The position numbers were made by a program, and so were the translations under genes. A stretch of DNA of 53,492 nucleotides from assembly GCA_019416685.1 (NCBI GenBank), contig DXWV01000020.1:4481-57972 (forward strand). Reading direction: 5' to 3'. Source of the stretch: Bacteroides sp. (GTDB taxonomy: Bacteria; Bacteroidota; Bacteroidia; Bacteroidales; Bacteroidaceae). How positions within the stretch are numbered: position 1 is the first letter of the stretch; each line of letters starts with the position of its first letter. The notes beneath the pieces were generated by a model, which saw nothing but the letters and a program-made list of their open reading frames with translations, was not told the DNA's origin and made no database searches. This document shows, one piece after another, positions 17,294 to 27,163 of the stretch.

Positions 17294-19765
17294 TTATTTA
17301 TTAAAAAGATTGGAGATACGTTTTTTCAAACGCTTAGTCAAACTTTTGTTTTTACTTTTTCGTCCTTCATCATTTCCATATCCATAGCCGTATCCATAAC
17401 CATAACCGTATCCATATCCATAACCATAGCCTTTACGGTCATAATTGACTCCATTAAGTACGATGGCCATATTACGTAATTTATCCAGTTCGTACATTCG
17501 TTCCAGATTCGGAAGCTGGCGATGATCCATCACTCCGGCACGTACTACATAGATGGTTAGGTCTACTACTCGATTGATAATTGAAGCATCGGCTACGATG
17601 TCTACCGGTACATTGTCCAAAATAATATAGTCATAGTGTTTTTTTAACTCTGTAACCATACGGTCAAAACGTTCGCTAAGAAGGAGTTCGGCAGGATTGG
17701 GAGGAACAGGACCGGCAAAGATGATATCGAGATTTTTATATTTGTCATTTGTGATAATAATATCTTCAATCTTATCTGTTTTTCCCGATAAATAGTTGGT
17801 AAGTCCCATACGAGTCGGAATATCAGTGAAAATATTGCTCAAAGTACCTTTACGGATATCCACATCGACCAGGATAACCTTCTTATTCATTTGTGCGATG
17901 CTCATAGCCAGGTTACATGAGATGAATGTTTTCCCTGCTCCGGGATTAGAGGATGTGAGCATTACTACCTGAAGGTTTTCAGTTTTCACACGCATGAAGT
18001 CCATATTAGTCCGGATAATGCGGAATGCCTCGGATATTGGACTACGGCTATTCTCGTGAACAATGATAGGAGATTCTTTTCTGTCTTTCTCACTACATTG
18101 GGGAATATCACCCAGAATAGGTACACTTAGAGCATCTTCCAGGTCTTTACGGGTACGTACTTTAGTATCCAATGTGCTTTGTAACCAGAAGAATACCAAA
18201 GGAATGGTACCACCTATCAGAATAGCTGCAAATAAGATTATCATTGTTCTGGGAGCTACAGGCTTGCTACTACCCGATGCCGGATCGATAATACGTGCAT
18301 TACTTTCTGTGATAGCCTGTGTTAAAGCATTCTCTTCACGTTTGTTCAGCAAATAGAGATAAAGCTCTTCTTTAATTTTTTGTTGGCGTTCTACCGTTAG
18401 TACATATTTTTGTTGAGCAGGCACAGCTTCAATACGTTTCTGGGTTTGCTCTTCATGTTCCCGGTTATTCTTTAATTTGATATTCAATCCAACGATTAAG
18501 TTGTCCACAGAACGGATAATCGTTTGTTTCATTGCAGCCAAAGAATTGTTCAGGTCGATAACAATGGGGTTCTTGCTACTACTGCCTGAAACCAGTTTGT
18601 CACGTTTAAGCAGCATTTCATTGTATTCACTGATTTGAGATTCTATACTATTGTCGGAGATTCCGGTATTAGCAGGGATTAAGTCTGCATTTTTCTGAGG
18701 ATCTATCAGATAATCTTTAATATATCTGGCAATACTTAGTTGATTTTCGAGGCTGAGTCCTTCCTGGCGATAGAGGCTTGTGTTTGCCAGATACATACCT
18801 GTCTCTGATGTGATATCTGTCAGTTGATTTTCACGTTTGAATGCTTCAATGTTGGCATCTACCCCACCTAATTCACGTTCGATGATTATTAAACGTTCGT
18901 TAATGAAATTTGAAGTATTCACAGCTATCTGATTTTTATCATTAATTGCATCTTCGTTATAAATAGCGATTGCCATATTGATTACATCTTCTGCACGGGC
19001 TACTGAGACATCTTTTAGAGTCAGATTAATGATTGTGGCAGTTTTACTGGCAAGAGAAACTTCCATACTACTCTGATATGCATCCACAACTCTTTCCATG
19101 TTGAACTTTGTGACAGAAATAGGCTTTTCGTAAAAACTATCCGAATAATACAAAGTAGGTGCTACGATCATCATGCCTACTGGAGTCTGTATTGTATCAT
19201 TCAAATTCACTTCCAGTATTTCATTTGAATTTATTTCTCCATCTCCGACGCTCATTTGCATGTCGGATAGCCGGACTTTAGTTGAATCAATAGGCGTTAC
19301 TGTCACGAGTATTGATTGTCTCTCTTCTGCTTCGGGAAAAGTGAGTATTATCGGTGAATGCGTATAAAGTTCTTTATTTCTTAATCCTTCTTTTATTTTA
19401 TAGCTAATGTCCAGATGTAAGCGACGTGCAACTTCTTCCATTAAATGTCGGGATTGAAATATAAGTACCTCATTGTCAACATTTCGTTTTCCTCCGAAAA
19501 GTCCTAAATCTGCAAAGGCAGAAGATTCACTTATTCCACCTCCTTTCGAGTCATCACGTATTAAAACGCTAGCTTTACGACTGTATACTTTGGATGTAGA
19601 TTGCATATAGAAGAAGGCGATGCCAATACAAAGAATAATGGAAAGTGCAAACCAATAACGATTACTCCATATTAGTTGCAGAATATCGGCAATACTTATT
19701 TCTTCTTCCTGTTTAGAACTTTTGGAAGTCTTTGATTCTTTATTTATATTTTGTTCAGTACTCAT
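17294..19765 (-). CDS. wzc: Wzc-type polysaccharide co-polymerase / bacterial tyrosine kinase
   Basis: The 823-residue inner-membrane protein has a cytosolic start and a first membrane segment near residues 34-50 (WFALSIILCIGIAFF). A large periplasmic Wzz/GNVR domain with coiled coil follows, then a second membrane segment (MIILFAAILIGGTIPLVFF). The cytosolic BY-kinase has Walker A SSNPGAGKTF, Walker A' VILVDVDIRKG and Walker B YIILDNVPVD. The C-terminal tail contains a run of alternating Gly and Tyr, the expected autophosphorylation cluster. It is encoded by a degenerate GGNTAN hexamer repeat around 17371-17434. Together with Wza it spans the envelope for capsule export. Confidence 0.94.
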   Translation of the reverse strand: MSTEQNINKESKTSKSSKQEEEISIADILQLIWSNRYWFALSIILCIGIAFFYMQSTSKVYSRKASVLIRDDSKGGGISESSAFADLGLFGGKRNVDNEVLIFQSRHLMEEVARRLHLDISYKIKEGLRNKELYTHSPIILTFPEAEERQSILVTVTPIDSTKVRLSDMQMSVGDGEINSNEILEVNLNDTIQTPVGMMIVAPTLYYSDSFYEKPISVTKFNMERVVDAYQSSMEVSLASKTATIINLTLKDVSVARAEDVINMAIAIYNEDAINDKNQIAVNTSNFINERLIIIERELGGVDANIEAFKRENQLTDITSETGMYLANTSLYRQEGLSLENQLSIARYIKDYLIDPQKNADLIPANTGISDNSIESQISEYNEMLLKRDKLVSGSSSKNPIVIDLNNSLAAMKQTIIRSVDNLIVGLNIKLKNNREHEEQTQKRIEAVPAQQKYVLTVERQQKIKEELYLYLLNKREENALTQAITESNARIIDPASGSSKPVAPRTMIILFAAILIGGTIPLVFFWLQSTLDTKVRTRKDLEDALSVPILGDIPQCSEKDRKESPIIVHENSRSPISEAFRIIRTNMDFMRVKTENLQVVMLTSSNPGAGKTFISCNLAMSIAQMNKKVILVDVDIRKGTLSNIFTDIPTRMGLTNYLSGKTDKIEDIIITNDKYKNLDIIFAGPVPPNPAELLLSERFDRMVTELKKHYDYIILDNVPVDIVADASIINRVVDLTIYVVRAGVMDHRQLPNLERMYELDKLRNMAIVLNGVNYDRKGYGYGYGYGYGYGYGYGYGNDEGRKSKNKSLTKRLKKRISNLFNK

Positions 19766-19778
19766 CTTATATATCTTT

Positions 19779-20570
19779 TTATTTAAACATGGTCACTAAA
19801 AGGGAGGTGATAGAGGCAAGTACAGATACGCCTGATAACCATACACCAACGGAATTGTTGGAATTGATCCGACTTTGACCGGTTTTTGCATTGTTCGGTT
19901 CTACATATACAATGTCATTTTGTTGCAAGTAATAGCAAGGTGATTCAAAAATATCGGATGAACGTAGGTCATGATATAAAATACTACGTTTGCCATCTTT
20001 TTCGCGGATAACAGCTACACGGTCGCGACGACCATAAATAGTCAAATCACCAGCCATACTTAATGCTTCAAGTAGTGTTATTCTATCTCCGGAAATATCA
20101 AATGTTCCCGGACGTCCAACTTCACCTATAACAGAAACTTTAAAATTCAGGAACTGAACGGTTACGATAGGGTCTTTGATTAATTCTTCTTCAATTAATT
20201 TCTTTTTTATCAGTTCAGTTACTTGCATACGGGTTAACCCTTCTACATGTATTTCTCCCAGAATAGGGAAGTCAATATTGCCATCCTGATTGACAAGATA
20301 ACCAACTAATCGCTGTTGACCAATATTCTGGTTGCCTATCTGATAACTTATTAATGGCATATTGAAAGGTAAGGCCAATTCAGGATCTTTACTATTCACT
20401 ATAATAGCCAGTAAATCATCTTTGTGGATGATTACTTCATAATTTTTATTGATAGGTTCTTCTTTAATAAGAGAAATGTCTTGCAGATAAAGTACTTCTT
20501 TGGGTGCGGAACAGGCTACAAATAGGATAACCATACACGCTGATAAATAATTTAATATTTTAATCTTCAT
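19779..20570 (-). CDS. wza: Wza-type outer-membrane polysaccharide export lipoprotein
   Basis: The 263-residue protein starts with a lipoprotein signal peptide (lipobox around LFVAC). It has the poly_export domain (from about residue 40: VIIHKDDLLAI, then GNIDFPILGEIHVEGLT) and an SLBB domain (VSVIGEVGRPGTFDI). A C-terminal hydrophobic stretch (VWLSGVSVLASITSLLV) would cross the outer membrane. It forms the exit pore for the capsule. It lies directly upstream of wzc with a 13-nt gap. Confidence 0.92.
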   Translation of the reverse strand: MKIKILNYLSACMVILFVACSAPKEVLYLQDISLIKEEPINKNYEVIIHKDDLLAIIVNSKDPELALPFNMPLISYQIGNQNIGQQRLVGYLVNQDGNIDFPILGEIHVEGLTRMQVTELIKKKLIEEELIKDPIVTVQFLNFKVSVIGEVGRPGTFDISGDRITLLEALSMAGDLTIYGRRDRVAVIREKDGKRSILYHDLRSSDIFESPCYYLQQNDIVYVEPNNAKTGQSRINSNNSVGVWLSGVSVLASITSLLVTMFK

Positions 20571-20605
20571 TTTAATAAAGGTTTATGTATATAAAAAGCA
20601 TAAGT

Positions 20606-21919
20606 TTATTTTCCAATGCAGTAATACTCAAATCCGAGCTCCTGCAAATCTTTCTTATCATAAATATTGCGGCCATCTATAATAATGGGGCACTTCATTG
20701 TTTTTTTCAGGACTCCCCAACTGGGCAAGCGGAACTGTTTCCATTCTGTTAATAGCAATAGTGCATCGGCATTCAAGGCTGCATCGTACATATCAGTAGC
20801 ATATACTACCACATCTCCAATACGACGACGGCATTCATCCATAGCAGCAGGATCATAGACTTGCACTTTACATCCGGCTTCTAACAGCAAATTGATGGTT
20901 AATAATGCTGTAGCTTCTCGCATATCGTCAGTTTCGGGTTTGAAAGCTAATCCCCAGATAGTAATCGTTTTACCTTTTAAATCACCGTTATAATATTTAT
21001 TTAGTTTTTTGAAAAGAATCTCTTTTTGTACTTCATTTACTTCTTCTACAGCTTTCAATACTTGCATAGGATAATTGTTTTTTTCTGCAGTTTTTATTAA
21101 TGCTTTTACATCTTTTGGGAAACAAGAACCACCATACCCACAGCCGGGATAAAGAAATTTATTGCCTATGCGACTATCTGCTCCAATACCTTTGCGTACC
21201 ATATTTACGTCGGCACCTACCAGTTCGCATAAATTTGCAATATCGTTCATGAAACTGATGCGTGTAGCCAACATTGAGTTGGCTGCATACTTTATCATTT
21301 CAGCACTGGGGATGTCTGTAAAGATTACACGGAAGTTATTTAAAAGAAAAGGTCTATATAATTTAGTCATCAATTCTTTGGCTCTGTCCGATTCTACTCC
21401 TACTACAACTCTATCTGGACTCATGAAATCCTTGATGGCGGCTCCTTCTTTTAGAAATTCGGGATTGGAAGCTACGTCAAAAGGTATATCTACACCACGT
21501 TTGTTTAATTCTTCCTGAATAACTGCTTTCACTTTTCGGGCGGTACCTACCGGGACAGTTGATTTAGTGATTAATACAAGATACTTATTCATATTTCTTC
21601 CCACCGAACGTGCTACTTCCAGTACATAAGTCAAATCAGCACTACCGTCTTCATCTGGAGGCGTACCCACTGCACTGAATACTAACTCTACATCATTCAG
21701 GCATGTAGTAATATCTGTTGTAAACCGTAAACGCCCTTCCTGGCAATTACGGAGTACCATTTCATCTAAACCAGGCTCATAAATAGGTATTTGACCCTGG
21801 AGTAATGCATTTATTTTTTCTTTATTGACATCTACACATGTCACATTTACCCCCATTTCAGCAAAGCACGTTCCTGACACAAGTCCCACATATCCGGTTC
21901 CTACAATTGCAATATTCAT
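20606..21919 (-). CDS. ugd: UDP-glucose 6-dehydrogenase
   Basis: The 437-residue enzyme oxidises UDP-glucose to UDP-glucuronate for the capsule. The NAD-binding motif GTGYVGLVSG is at residues 7-16, the central domain has SNPEFLKEGAAI, and the catalytic cysteine is in GYGGSCFPKD near residue 260. The C-terminal domain has WGLAFKPETDDMREA. A UDP-hexosaminuronate dehydrogenase would be the main alternative, but the N-terminus fits the UDP-glucose branch. Confidence 0.92.
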   Translation of the reverse strand: MNIAIVGTGYVGLVSGTCFAEMGVNVTCVDVNKEKINALLQGQIPIYEPGLDEMVLRNCQEGRLRFTTDITTCLNDVELVFSAVGTPPDEDGSADLTYVLEVARSVGRNMNKYLVLITKSTVPVGTARKVKAVIQEELNKRGVDIPFDVASNPEFLKEGAAIKDFMSPDRVVVGVESDRAKELMTKLYRPFLLNNFRVIFTDIPSAEMIKYAANSMLATRISFMNDIANLCELVGADVNMVRKGIGADSRIGNKFLYPGCGYGGSCFPKDVKALIKTAEKNNYPMQVLKAVEEVNEVQKEILFKKLNKYYNGDLKGKTITIWGLAFKPETDDMREATALLTINLLLEAGCKVQVYDPAAMDECRRRIGDVVVYATDMYDAALNADALLLLTEWKQFRLPSWGVLKKTMKCPIIIDGRNIYDKKDLQELGFEYYCIGK

Positions 21920-21932
21920 AATTTTGTTGATG

Positions 21933-22709
21933 TTATAAGTTTATAATATATAGACGAATCTTTTTTAAAAAATAGCTTGGCAAAAAGCCGAAGAGGAATG
22001 CAATATATGCTCGAATAGATGAATACTTTAATATTTGTTTGTAAATAGCTATATTATATTTTACAAGAGCAAATTTATTATGAGATATAGAATTGGAATG
22101 AATTCTGTAAATTGCAAGTGGCTCTTTCATACCATACGCAATTTTACATTTTTTCATAATTTTCAGCCAGAGCCCCCAGTCTTGCCTTTTCCGAATATCC
22201 GGTAAATATATTTTTCCGAATTCAAATGAATCATAAATAGCAGTCAGGCAGCCTATCCCATCATCCCATTTTAGCGATTTGTAGTGAATCTTATGGTTGC
22301 AAACTACTATTCCGGTGGTTAAGTCATTCTCATCGCAAACCATATAAGAAGTATATGAAAGTGCGCATTGCTTTTTTATCATAAAAGCCAATTGCTTTTC
22401 TAATTTCTCCCCATACCATCTGTCATCACTGTCACAAAAAGCGATAAATCGTCCTTGGGACATCTTGATTGAATGATTACGTGCTACACCTGCACCTGAG
22501 TTTTTTTCCAGTCGAAAAAATTTAATGCGCTTGTCTTTTTGAGCATAGCTTTCAATGATTTTACAAGAATCATCAGTCGAACAATCGTCTGTAATTAATA
22601 ACTCCCAGTTAGTATAAGTCTGTAGTAATATAGACTCTATCGTCTTTGCTATAAATTTTGAAGAATTATACGATGGAGTTATTATGGATACTAATCCATA
22701 ATCAGTCAT
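21933..22709 (-). CDS. Family 2 glycosyltransferase
   Basis: The 258-residue protein has the GT-A fold of family 2: SIITPSYNSSKFIAKTIESI at the N-terminus, LLITDDCSTDDS, and the metal-binding FCDSDD near residue 93. It probably adds one sugar to the lipid-linked repeat unit on the cytosolic face; donor and linkage cannot be read from sequence. A hydrophobic C-terminal stretch may anchor it to the membrane. It is noticeably AT-rich compared with ugd. Confidence 0.88.
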   Translation of the reverse strand: MTDYGLVSIITPSYNSSKFIAKTIESILLQTYTNWELLITDDCSTDDSCKIIESYAQKDKRIKFFRLEKNSGAGVARNHSIKMSQGRFIAFCDSDDRWYGEKLEKQLAFMIKKQCALSYTSYMVCDENDLTTGIVVCNHKIHYKSLKWDDGIGCLTAIYDSFEFGKIYLPDIRKRQDWGLWLKIMKKCKIAYGMKEPLAIYRIHSNSISHNKFALVKYNIAIYKQILKYSSIRAYIAFLFGFLPSYFLKKIRLYIINL

Positions 22710-22736
22710 AGATATTAATTTTAAAAAGTATTGTGA

Positions 22737-23993
22737 TCACAATTTCATAAGATAAATAGCTCTCTTACCGCTTCTTGGAGAATCCCAGCAAAGATATTTT
22801 CCTGAATAAGAGACACGTGGATGTAAGTCACAAGCTACATGACATTTAAAATCTTTTGTTTGATATTTTTTAGGAGAATACAGACTTGCCAACAAGTCAA
22901 CTTGCCCTGTTGGGATATCAACCTTTAGTAGGTTGGCCATTCTATATCTGTTTGGATATGTATCTGTAACAAAAGTAGTATTCGTGATGAAACTTTGGTG
23001 CCCATCTGAATTTAAAATATTGGCTGAAACCGTTTGATAGTTATTGGTATCATTCATATCGAATAATACATGGCAGCTTTTACCATTAATGATGCATGAT
23101 GCAATAATCTGATTGGCAGTATTCCAAACATAGTGAGAACCGGACATTTGTGAAGGGAGGATTACCAACTGATTGGTTTGAAAATCATAAATCACAATAC
23201 GCGTCCAGCGCTTCATTACGTCTCCTCCTTTATCAATCCAACGATGTAAGAATGAGGCATACCGGCCATCAGGAGAAAACTCAGAATGGGTTACATAATG
23301 TAAAAATCCTGTTTTATATTCTTCAGAGACTGTTTCTGTCAATTTATTAATCGGGATTAGTAATTGCTTTGTGTTCGTTTTTAAATCTACAATGAAAAGG
23401 CCCGTTTTATCTGGTATATCCTGTTCTATATATCCTTCGTCATTGTAGGGATAACCATATCCGGGCATGCATCTTTCCAAGCGTTCATAACTGAAAGAAG
23501 TGGCTTTCATGCTCTCTGTATGTACTGCATCAATAGGGAAATTGATAATTTGTTCCTGCTTTGTAGTGATATTAATAATTTTTGATACAAGTTTATCATC
23601 TATTCCCGTGTTAAAGATGATGTTATTATTGCCTAACCATTGTAATCTGCATCCTTTATGGTAGTTCCAGGCGTAGGTTATATCCAACGAATGAAATTTT
23701 TCAATTCTTCCATCGCATAGATCAAAATAACCGACTTCTAACCCCTCATTAGGTGCAGGCATTCTCAGATCGAACGAAATATGGTTAGCCAATAACATCG
23801 TGTCGTCAATAGAGACCGGTGATATATCATGAAAACCGAAAAAGTAATTCTCTTTATAATCGTATGGATGTATTGTAAATTCTTTCTTTTGGGGTAGCAT
23901 ATCAAAAGTAGTCTGATATATGTTTCGAACGAATTGCTTAACTCCCGGTTTTTTTCTTACTAAGTTATAGACAAATGATTCGATATTATTCAT
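22737..23993 (-). CDS. Predicted beta-propeller protein of unknown function in the capsule operon
   Basis: I do not recognise a precise family for this 418-residue protein. It has repeated blade-like segments ending in patterns such as HSEFSPDGRYASFLHRW and RVSYSGKYLCWDSPRSGK, as in TolB-like propellers. The general look recalls oligogalacturonide lyase (PL22) propellers, with several histidines near the blades. There is no signal peptide, so it should be cytosolic. Its 3' end is upstream of a GT2 gene and its start overlaps the preceding GT2 gene by 8 nt. That places it in the glycan assembly pathway, perhaps as a sugar-modifying or lyase-like enzyme. This is inference. Confidence 0.55.
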   Translation of the reverse strand: MNNIESFVYNLVRKKPGVKQFVRNIYQTTFDMLPQKKEFTIHPYDYKENYFFGFHDISPVSIDDTMLLANHISFDLRMPAPNEGLEVGYFDLCDGRIEKFHSLDITYAWNYHKGCRLQWLGNNNIIFNTGIDDKLVSKIINITTKQEQIINFPIDAVHTESMKATSFSYERLERCMPGYGYPYNDEGYIEQDIPDKTGLFIVDLKTNTKQLLIPINKLTETVSEEYKTGFLHYVTHSEFSPDGRYASFLHRWIDKGGDVMKRWTRIVIYDFQTNQLVILPSQMSGSHYVWNTANQIIASCIINGKSCHVLFDMNDTNNYQTVSANILNSDGHQSFITNTTFVTDTYPNRYRMANLLKVDIPTGQVDLLASLYSPKKYQTKDFKCHVACDLHPRVSYSGKYLCWDSPRSGKRAIYLMKL

Positions 23994-24795
23994 AGAATGT
24001 TTTTCTTATATAAGTTATTGCTTCATGATTATAGCGATAATAAGCACGTTTCTTTATGCTTCCCGTAGAAGTGTGTTCTATATCCCAAATTTTGATTGAA
24101 GGTACGTATAGAACTTTCAAATTTTGTTTTTGCATTAACTCTGCAAGGTATATTTCCTCTCCGAATAGAAAAATGGGGTATTCCAATTGGCGATAATTAG
24201 AAAAGAATTTTTTGGTCAGTAATATAAATGACCCATGACCGGCATATATCGTTTTTCCCGCTGGTATGGTCGCTTGTATTTTTTTTCTTTTATAAAGTGT
24301 AGCTAAGTATATTTTATTAACAATTGGGTGTTTGTACATTATTTGAAGCATTTTTATGCGCTTCAATGAATATCTGTTCAATATTTTAGGGTTTTTATCC
24401 CGTTTTTCTAATTTTGAATAAATTGAAGGAGCAATCCATCCGGTGTCATCAGGTAGTTTTTGTTCTAATAAGCTACTAAAAAAACATTTATCTACTGCAA
24501 GATCAACATTGGAGATGGTAACAAAATCATATTGAGTTATGTCATTCATATGATTAATTATTGTGGCTGCTCCTCCCAGATATCCTAAATTATCCAATGG
24601 ATATACCATTATGTTGATATCCTTATATTTGGAAAAATCAACTTTTTGTTTTTGTATAGAATGATCTGCAATATGTATTTCAACCTGCAAATTTTGTATA
24701 TTACAATGCAATAATGAATTTTCAATCGAATCTATAAACCTGATTAAATGATCATAGGTATTATAGTTTACACATGTAATTAAAATTTTTTTCAT
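23986..24795 (-). CDS. Family 2-like glycosyltransferase
   Basis: The 269-residue protein resembles the rhamnosyltransferase-type branch of GT2. It has ILITCVNYNTYDHLIRFID at the N-terminus, VYPLDNLGYLGGA, and the DXD-like SNVDLAVDK. FLFGEEIYLAEL corresponds to the acceptor-side catalytic region. With rmlABC in the same operon a deoxyhexose donor is plausible but unproven. Its ATG overlaps the stop of the WbsX-like gene by 4 nt. Confidence 0.8.
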   Translation of the reverse strand: MKKILITCVNYNTYDHLIRFIDSIENSLLHCNIQNLQVEIHIADHSIQKQKVDFSKYKDINIMVYPLDNLGYLGGAATIINHMNDITQYDFVTISNVDLAVDKCFFSSLLEQKLPDDTGWIAPSIYSKLEKRDKNPKILNRYSLKRIKMLQIMYKHPIVNKIYLATLYKRKKIQATIPAGKTIYAGHGSFILLTKKFFSNYRQLEYPIFLFGEEIYLAELMQKQNLKVLYVPSIKIWDIEHTSTGSIKKRAYYRYNHEAITYIRKTFYE

Positions 24796-25880
24796 TGTTT
24801 TTTGTCTAAAACTTCTTTTATAGCTTCTAAATATTCATATCCATGCTTTTCGTCTGGCTCCAAATAAGTACCTTCAGCCCATTCGTTCCATGCATTTATA
24901 AATAGATAATTTGTTTGATAAATTCGTTTTCCTATATCGATTTTTTCTGTTAAATAGTTTTTGAATTCCTGTTTAGTAGGTGAGGTAATATAAATGGCAG
25001 AGAGACCTCTTCGTGCTGTATTATCCCATCCTATGAAAACTCCCGGATAAGTACCTTTCGGTGATAGATTTTGAAGAGATTTCTTCACTTCATTTTTAAA
25101 TAGTATTTTTTTGTTTTCAGGAAGTTGTAATTTGAAGAGAGAATTAATTCCTCTGATTAAATATCGTCTTATTCTATGATAATATAATTGAGAAATATTT
25201 TTTGCTCCGGTAGGTTCAAATTCTACTTTGGCAGCAAAAGGCAATTCTCTTTTTTCGGGTAACCATTTCTTTAATGTTTCAACAAAGTGGATTCCAGGGA
25301 ATCCATTTTGTTTTGCCAATTCTTGCCAATATTCCATCATTTCCTGGCATTGATCAATCGAGGCACTTTTATAAATCAGAAACATGGGTTTACCGTCTTC
25401 TTTGATATACCTGTCATCCTTGAAAAAAGGTAATAAATAGTCAAAATGTAGCTTCCAGTCTTCCTTGCCTCCATATGATTGAGGCATAAGTACCTGCTTG
25501 TTTTTGCCATCCCATGTTCTGGCCCATGGTTCATTGGCCCATGAAAAACAATAGTTTAACCCTATTTCAGGATGTGCTAACAAATTTTGGGCAGGTTTTT
25601 CTAACAACAGTTTTCCTCCAAACCAATAGTGGTAAAGGCAGAAACCATATATACCATATTTATTAGCTAAGTCTGCTTGCCACTTTAGTGTTTCTATATC
25701 ACTAAGATCATAGTAGTTGTTATTTAATGGGACTCTTGGCTGATATTGTCCCTTGTGGTGGGGCACTGCTTTTCTCACATTAGTCCATTCTGTAAATCCT
25801 TTCCCCCACCATTCGTCATTTTCGGGAATTGCGTGGAATTGTGGCAAATAAAATGCTACTATTTTTGTCTTTCTATCCAT
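24792..25880 (-). CDS. WbsX-family (GH99-like) protein of capsule clusters
   Basis: The 362-residue protein matches the WbsX family seen in O-antigen and capsule loci: VAFYLPQFHAIPENDEWWG, then GFTEWTNV, FCLYHYWFGGKLLLEKP, CFSWANEPWARTW and INAWNEWAEGTYLEPD. The family was named as a glycosyltransferase, but its fold relates to GH99 endo-mannosidase, so the exact reaction is open. It has no signal peptide and acts presumably in the cytosol or at the membrane on the repeat unit. Confidence 0.88.
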   Translation of the reverse strand: MDRKTKIVAFYLPQFHAIPENDEWWGKGFTEWTNVRKAVPHHKGQYQPRVPLNNNYYDLSDIETLKWQADLANKYGIYGFCLYHYWFGGKLLLEKPAQNLLAHPEIGLNYCFSWANEPWARTWDGKNKQVLMPQSYGGKEDWKLHFDYLLPFFKDDRYIKEDGKPMFLIYKSASIDQCQEMMEYWQELAKQNGFPGIHFVETLKKWLPEKRELPFAAKVEFEPTGAKNISQLYYHRIRRYLIRGINSLFKLQLPENKKILFKNEVKKSLQNLSPKGTYPGVFIGWDNTARRGLSAIYITSPTKQEFKNYLTEKIDIGKRIYQTNYLFINAWNEWAEGTYLEPDEKHGYEYLEAIKEVLDKKQ

Positions 25881-25976
25881 TGTTCAATGTACGCTTATTA
25901 TTTTGAGGTTTTGTATATTGATGATTGTTTTCTGATGAGAGTGCAAATTTTATATGTTTGATATTGGAGGAAAATA

Positions 25977-27146
25977 TTAATGTTCGGCATTCTTCAGTAT
26001 TTCCTTGTAATAGTCATATACTGTTTTTGTATAATCCTCTATGGTATACAGAGCTAATACTGTTTCTTTTGCTAAATCTATAATGGGAAAATAAGATTCG
26101 ATTCCATTTGTTTCTATATTTTTCATGTGATTTTCTAATTCTTTTTGTGTGTTGAATCGTAATGCTATTTCTTTTTTATGACGATTAAGACCATTATCAA
26201 ATTGTTCTTTCGTACCACTTGTATTCCGCCCTATGACTAAACAACCATTAAACATGGCTTCTGCAGTGATAAAACCAAAACCTTCCCAGTATGAGGGAAC
26301 AATTAATGCCATAGCATCTTTCATCAAGCTGTAGATATCTTTACGCATTCCTAAAAAAACAACTTGTGATGCAATATTCATTTTTTCAACTAACCCTATT
26401 ATTTCATTATAATATGCAGTGTTTTTAGTATCTCCTGCAATCCATAATTGAATATTTGTGCCTGATTGTTGGCTAAATTTTCCATAGGCGGTTATTACAT
26501 CTTTGATTCCTTTATTTTCTTCTATGCGACCTGCAAATAAAAAATATTTTTTTTTATTTTTTTTATACTGTTCTGTACTGTGTGACAATACTCCATCATA
26601 AATTACCGTACTATGTGTGGTTAGATTGTAGAAATCTTGGATTCCTTTGGTTATGCAAATGAGATGATTGATGTTAGAGTTTAATTCTTTTCTGAAGGTT
26701 TTTTTATTTGGAAAAATATGGAGATTCAAACCTGTATCTATATATTCACGTATATGCCAAACGTGAGGGATATTCATTCTTTTTGCTGTTTTGTAACCAA
26801 TGTTTATGACACTTACGTTTGTGTGAATAATGTCGGGACGATATACCGTGGCAATTTTATAAAGATCTTGGCATGATTTCCAATTAGCTAATAGGAGTCT
26901 TACTAAGCGGGGGATATATAAAACTATATTTTTCAGACTGTTTAAAGAAGGATAGGCGTTCAATTTATACATTAATGCCTTTACTGGAATTTTTCTTTTT
27001 ATCAATTCTTGATATATTCCCTGTTTGTTAGGGCAAATAACCATGAAATCTGTATTTACTTCTTTCAGGTATAATATAAGATTCATAAAAGATTTGGTAC
27101 TTCCCGAATAAATGGAAGTATCGTGTAGTATATATAAAATTTTCAT
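25977..27146 (-). CDS. Family 4 glycosyltransferase
   Basis: The 389-residue protein has a two-domain GT-B fold. The N-terminal domain starts with ILYILHDTSIYSGSTKSF. The C-terminal Rossmann domain contains FLFAGRIEENKGI, and the nucleotide-sugar-binding segment PSYWEGFGFITAEAMFNG carries the family EX7E motif. It probably extends the capsule repeat unit. It follows the Wzy gene with a 17-nt gap. Confidence 0.9.
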   Translation of the reverse strand: MKILYILHDTSIYSGSTKSFMNLILYLKEVNTDFMVICPNKQGIYQELIKRKIPVKALMYKLNAYPSLNSLKNIVLYIPRLVRLLLANWKSCQDLYKIATVYRPDIIHTNVSVINIGYKTAKRMNIPHVWHIREYIDTGLNLHIFPNKKTFRKELNSNINHLICITKGIQDFYNLTTHSTVIYDGVLSHSTEQYKKNKKKYFLFAGRIEENKGIKDVITAYGKFSQQSGTNIQLWIAGDTKNTAYYNEIIGLVEKMNIASQVVFLGMRKDIYSLMKDAMALIVPSYWEGFGFITAEAMFNGCLVIGRNTSGTKEQFDNGLNRHKKEIALRFNTQKELENHMKNIETNGIESYFPIIDLAKETVLALYTIEDYTKTVYDYYKEILKNAEH

Positions 27147-27163
27147 TTTCTTTATTATGATAT

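Noticed and set aside
17371..17434. Possible CRISPR-like short tandem repeat
   Set aside because: It is a hexamer coding repeat within wzc, with no spacers.
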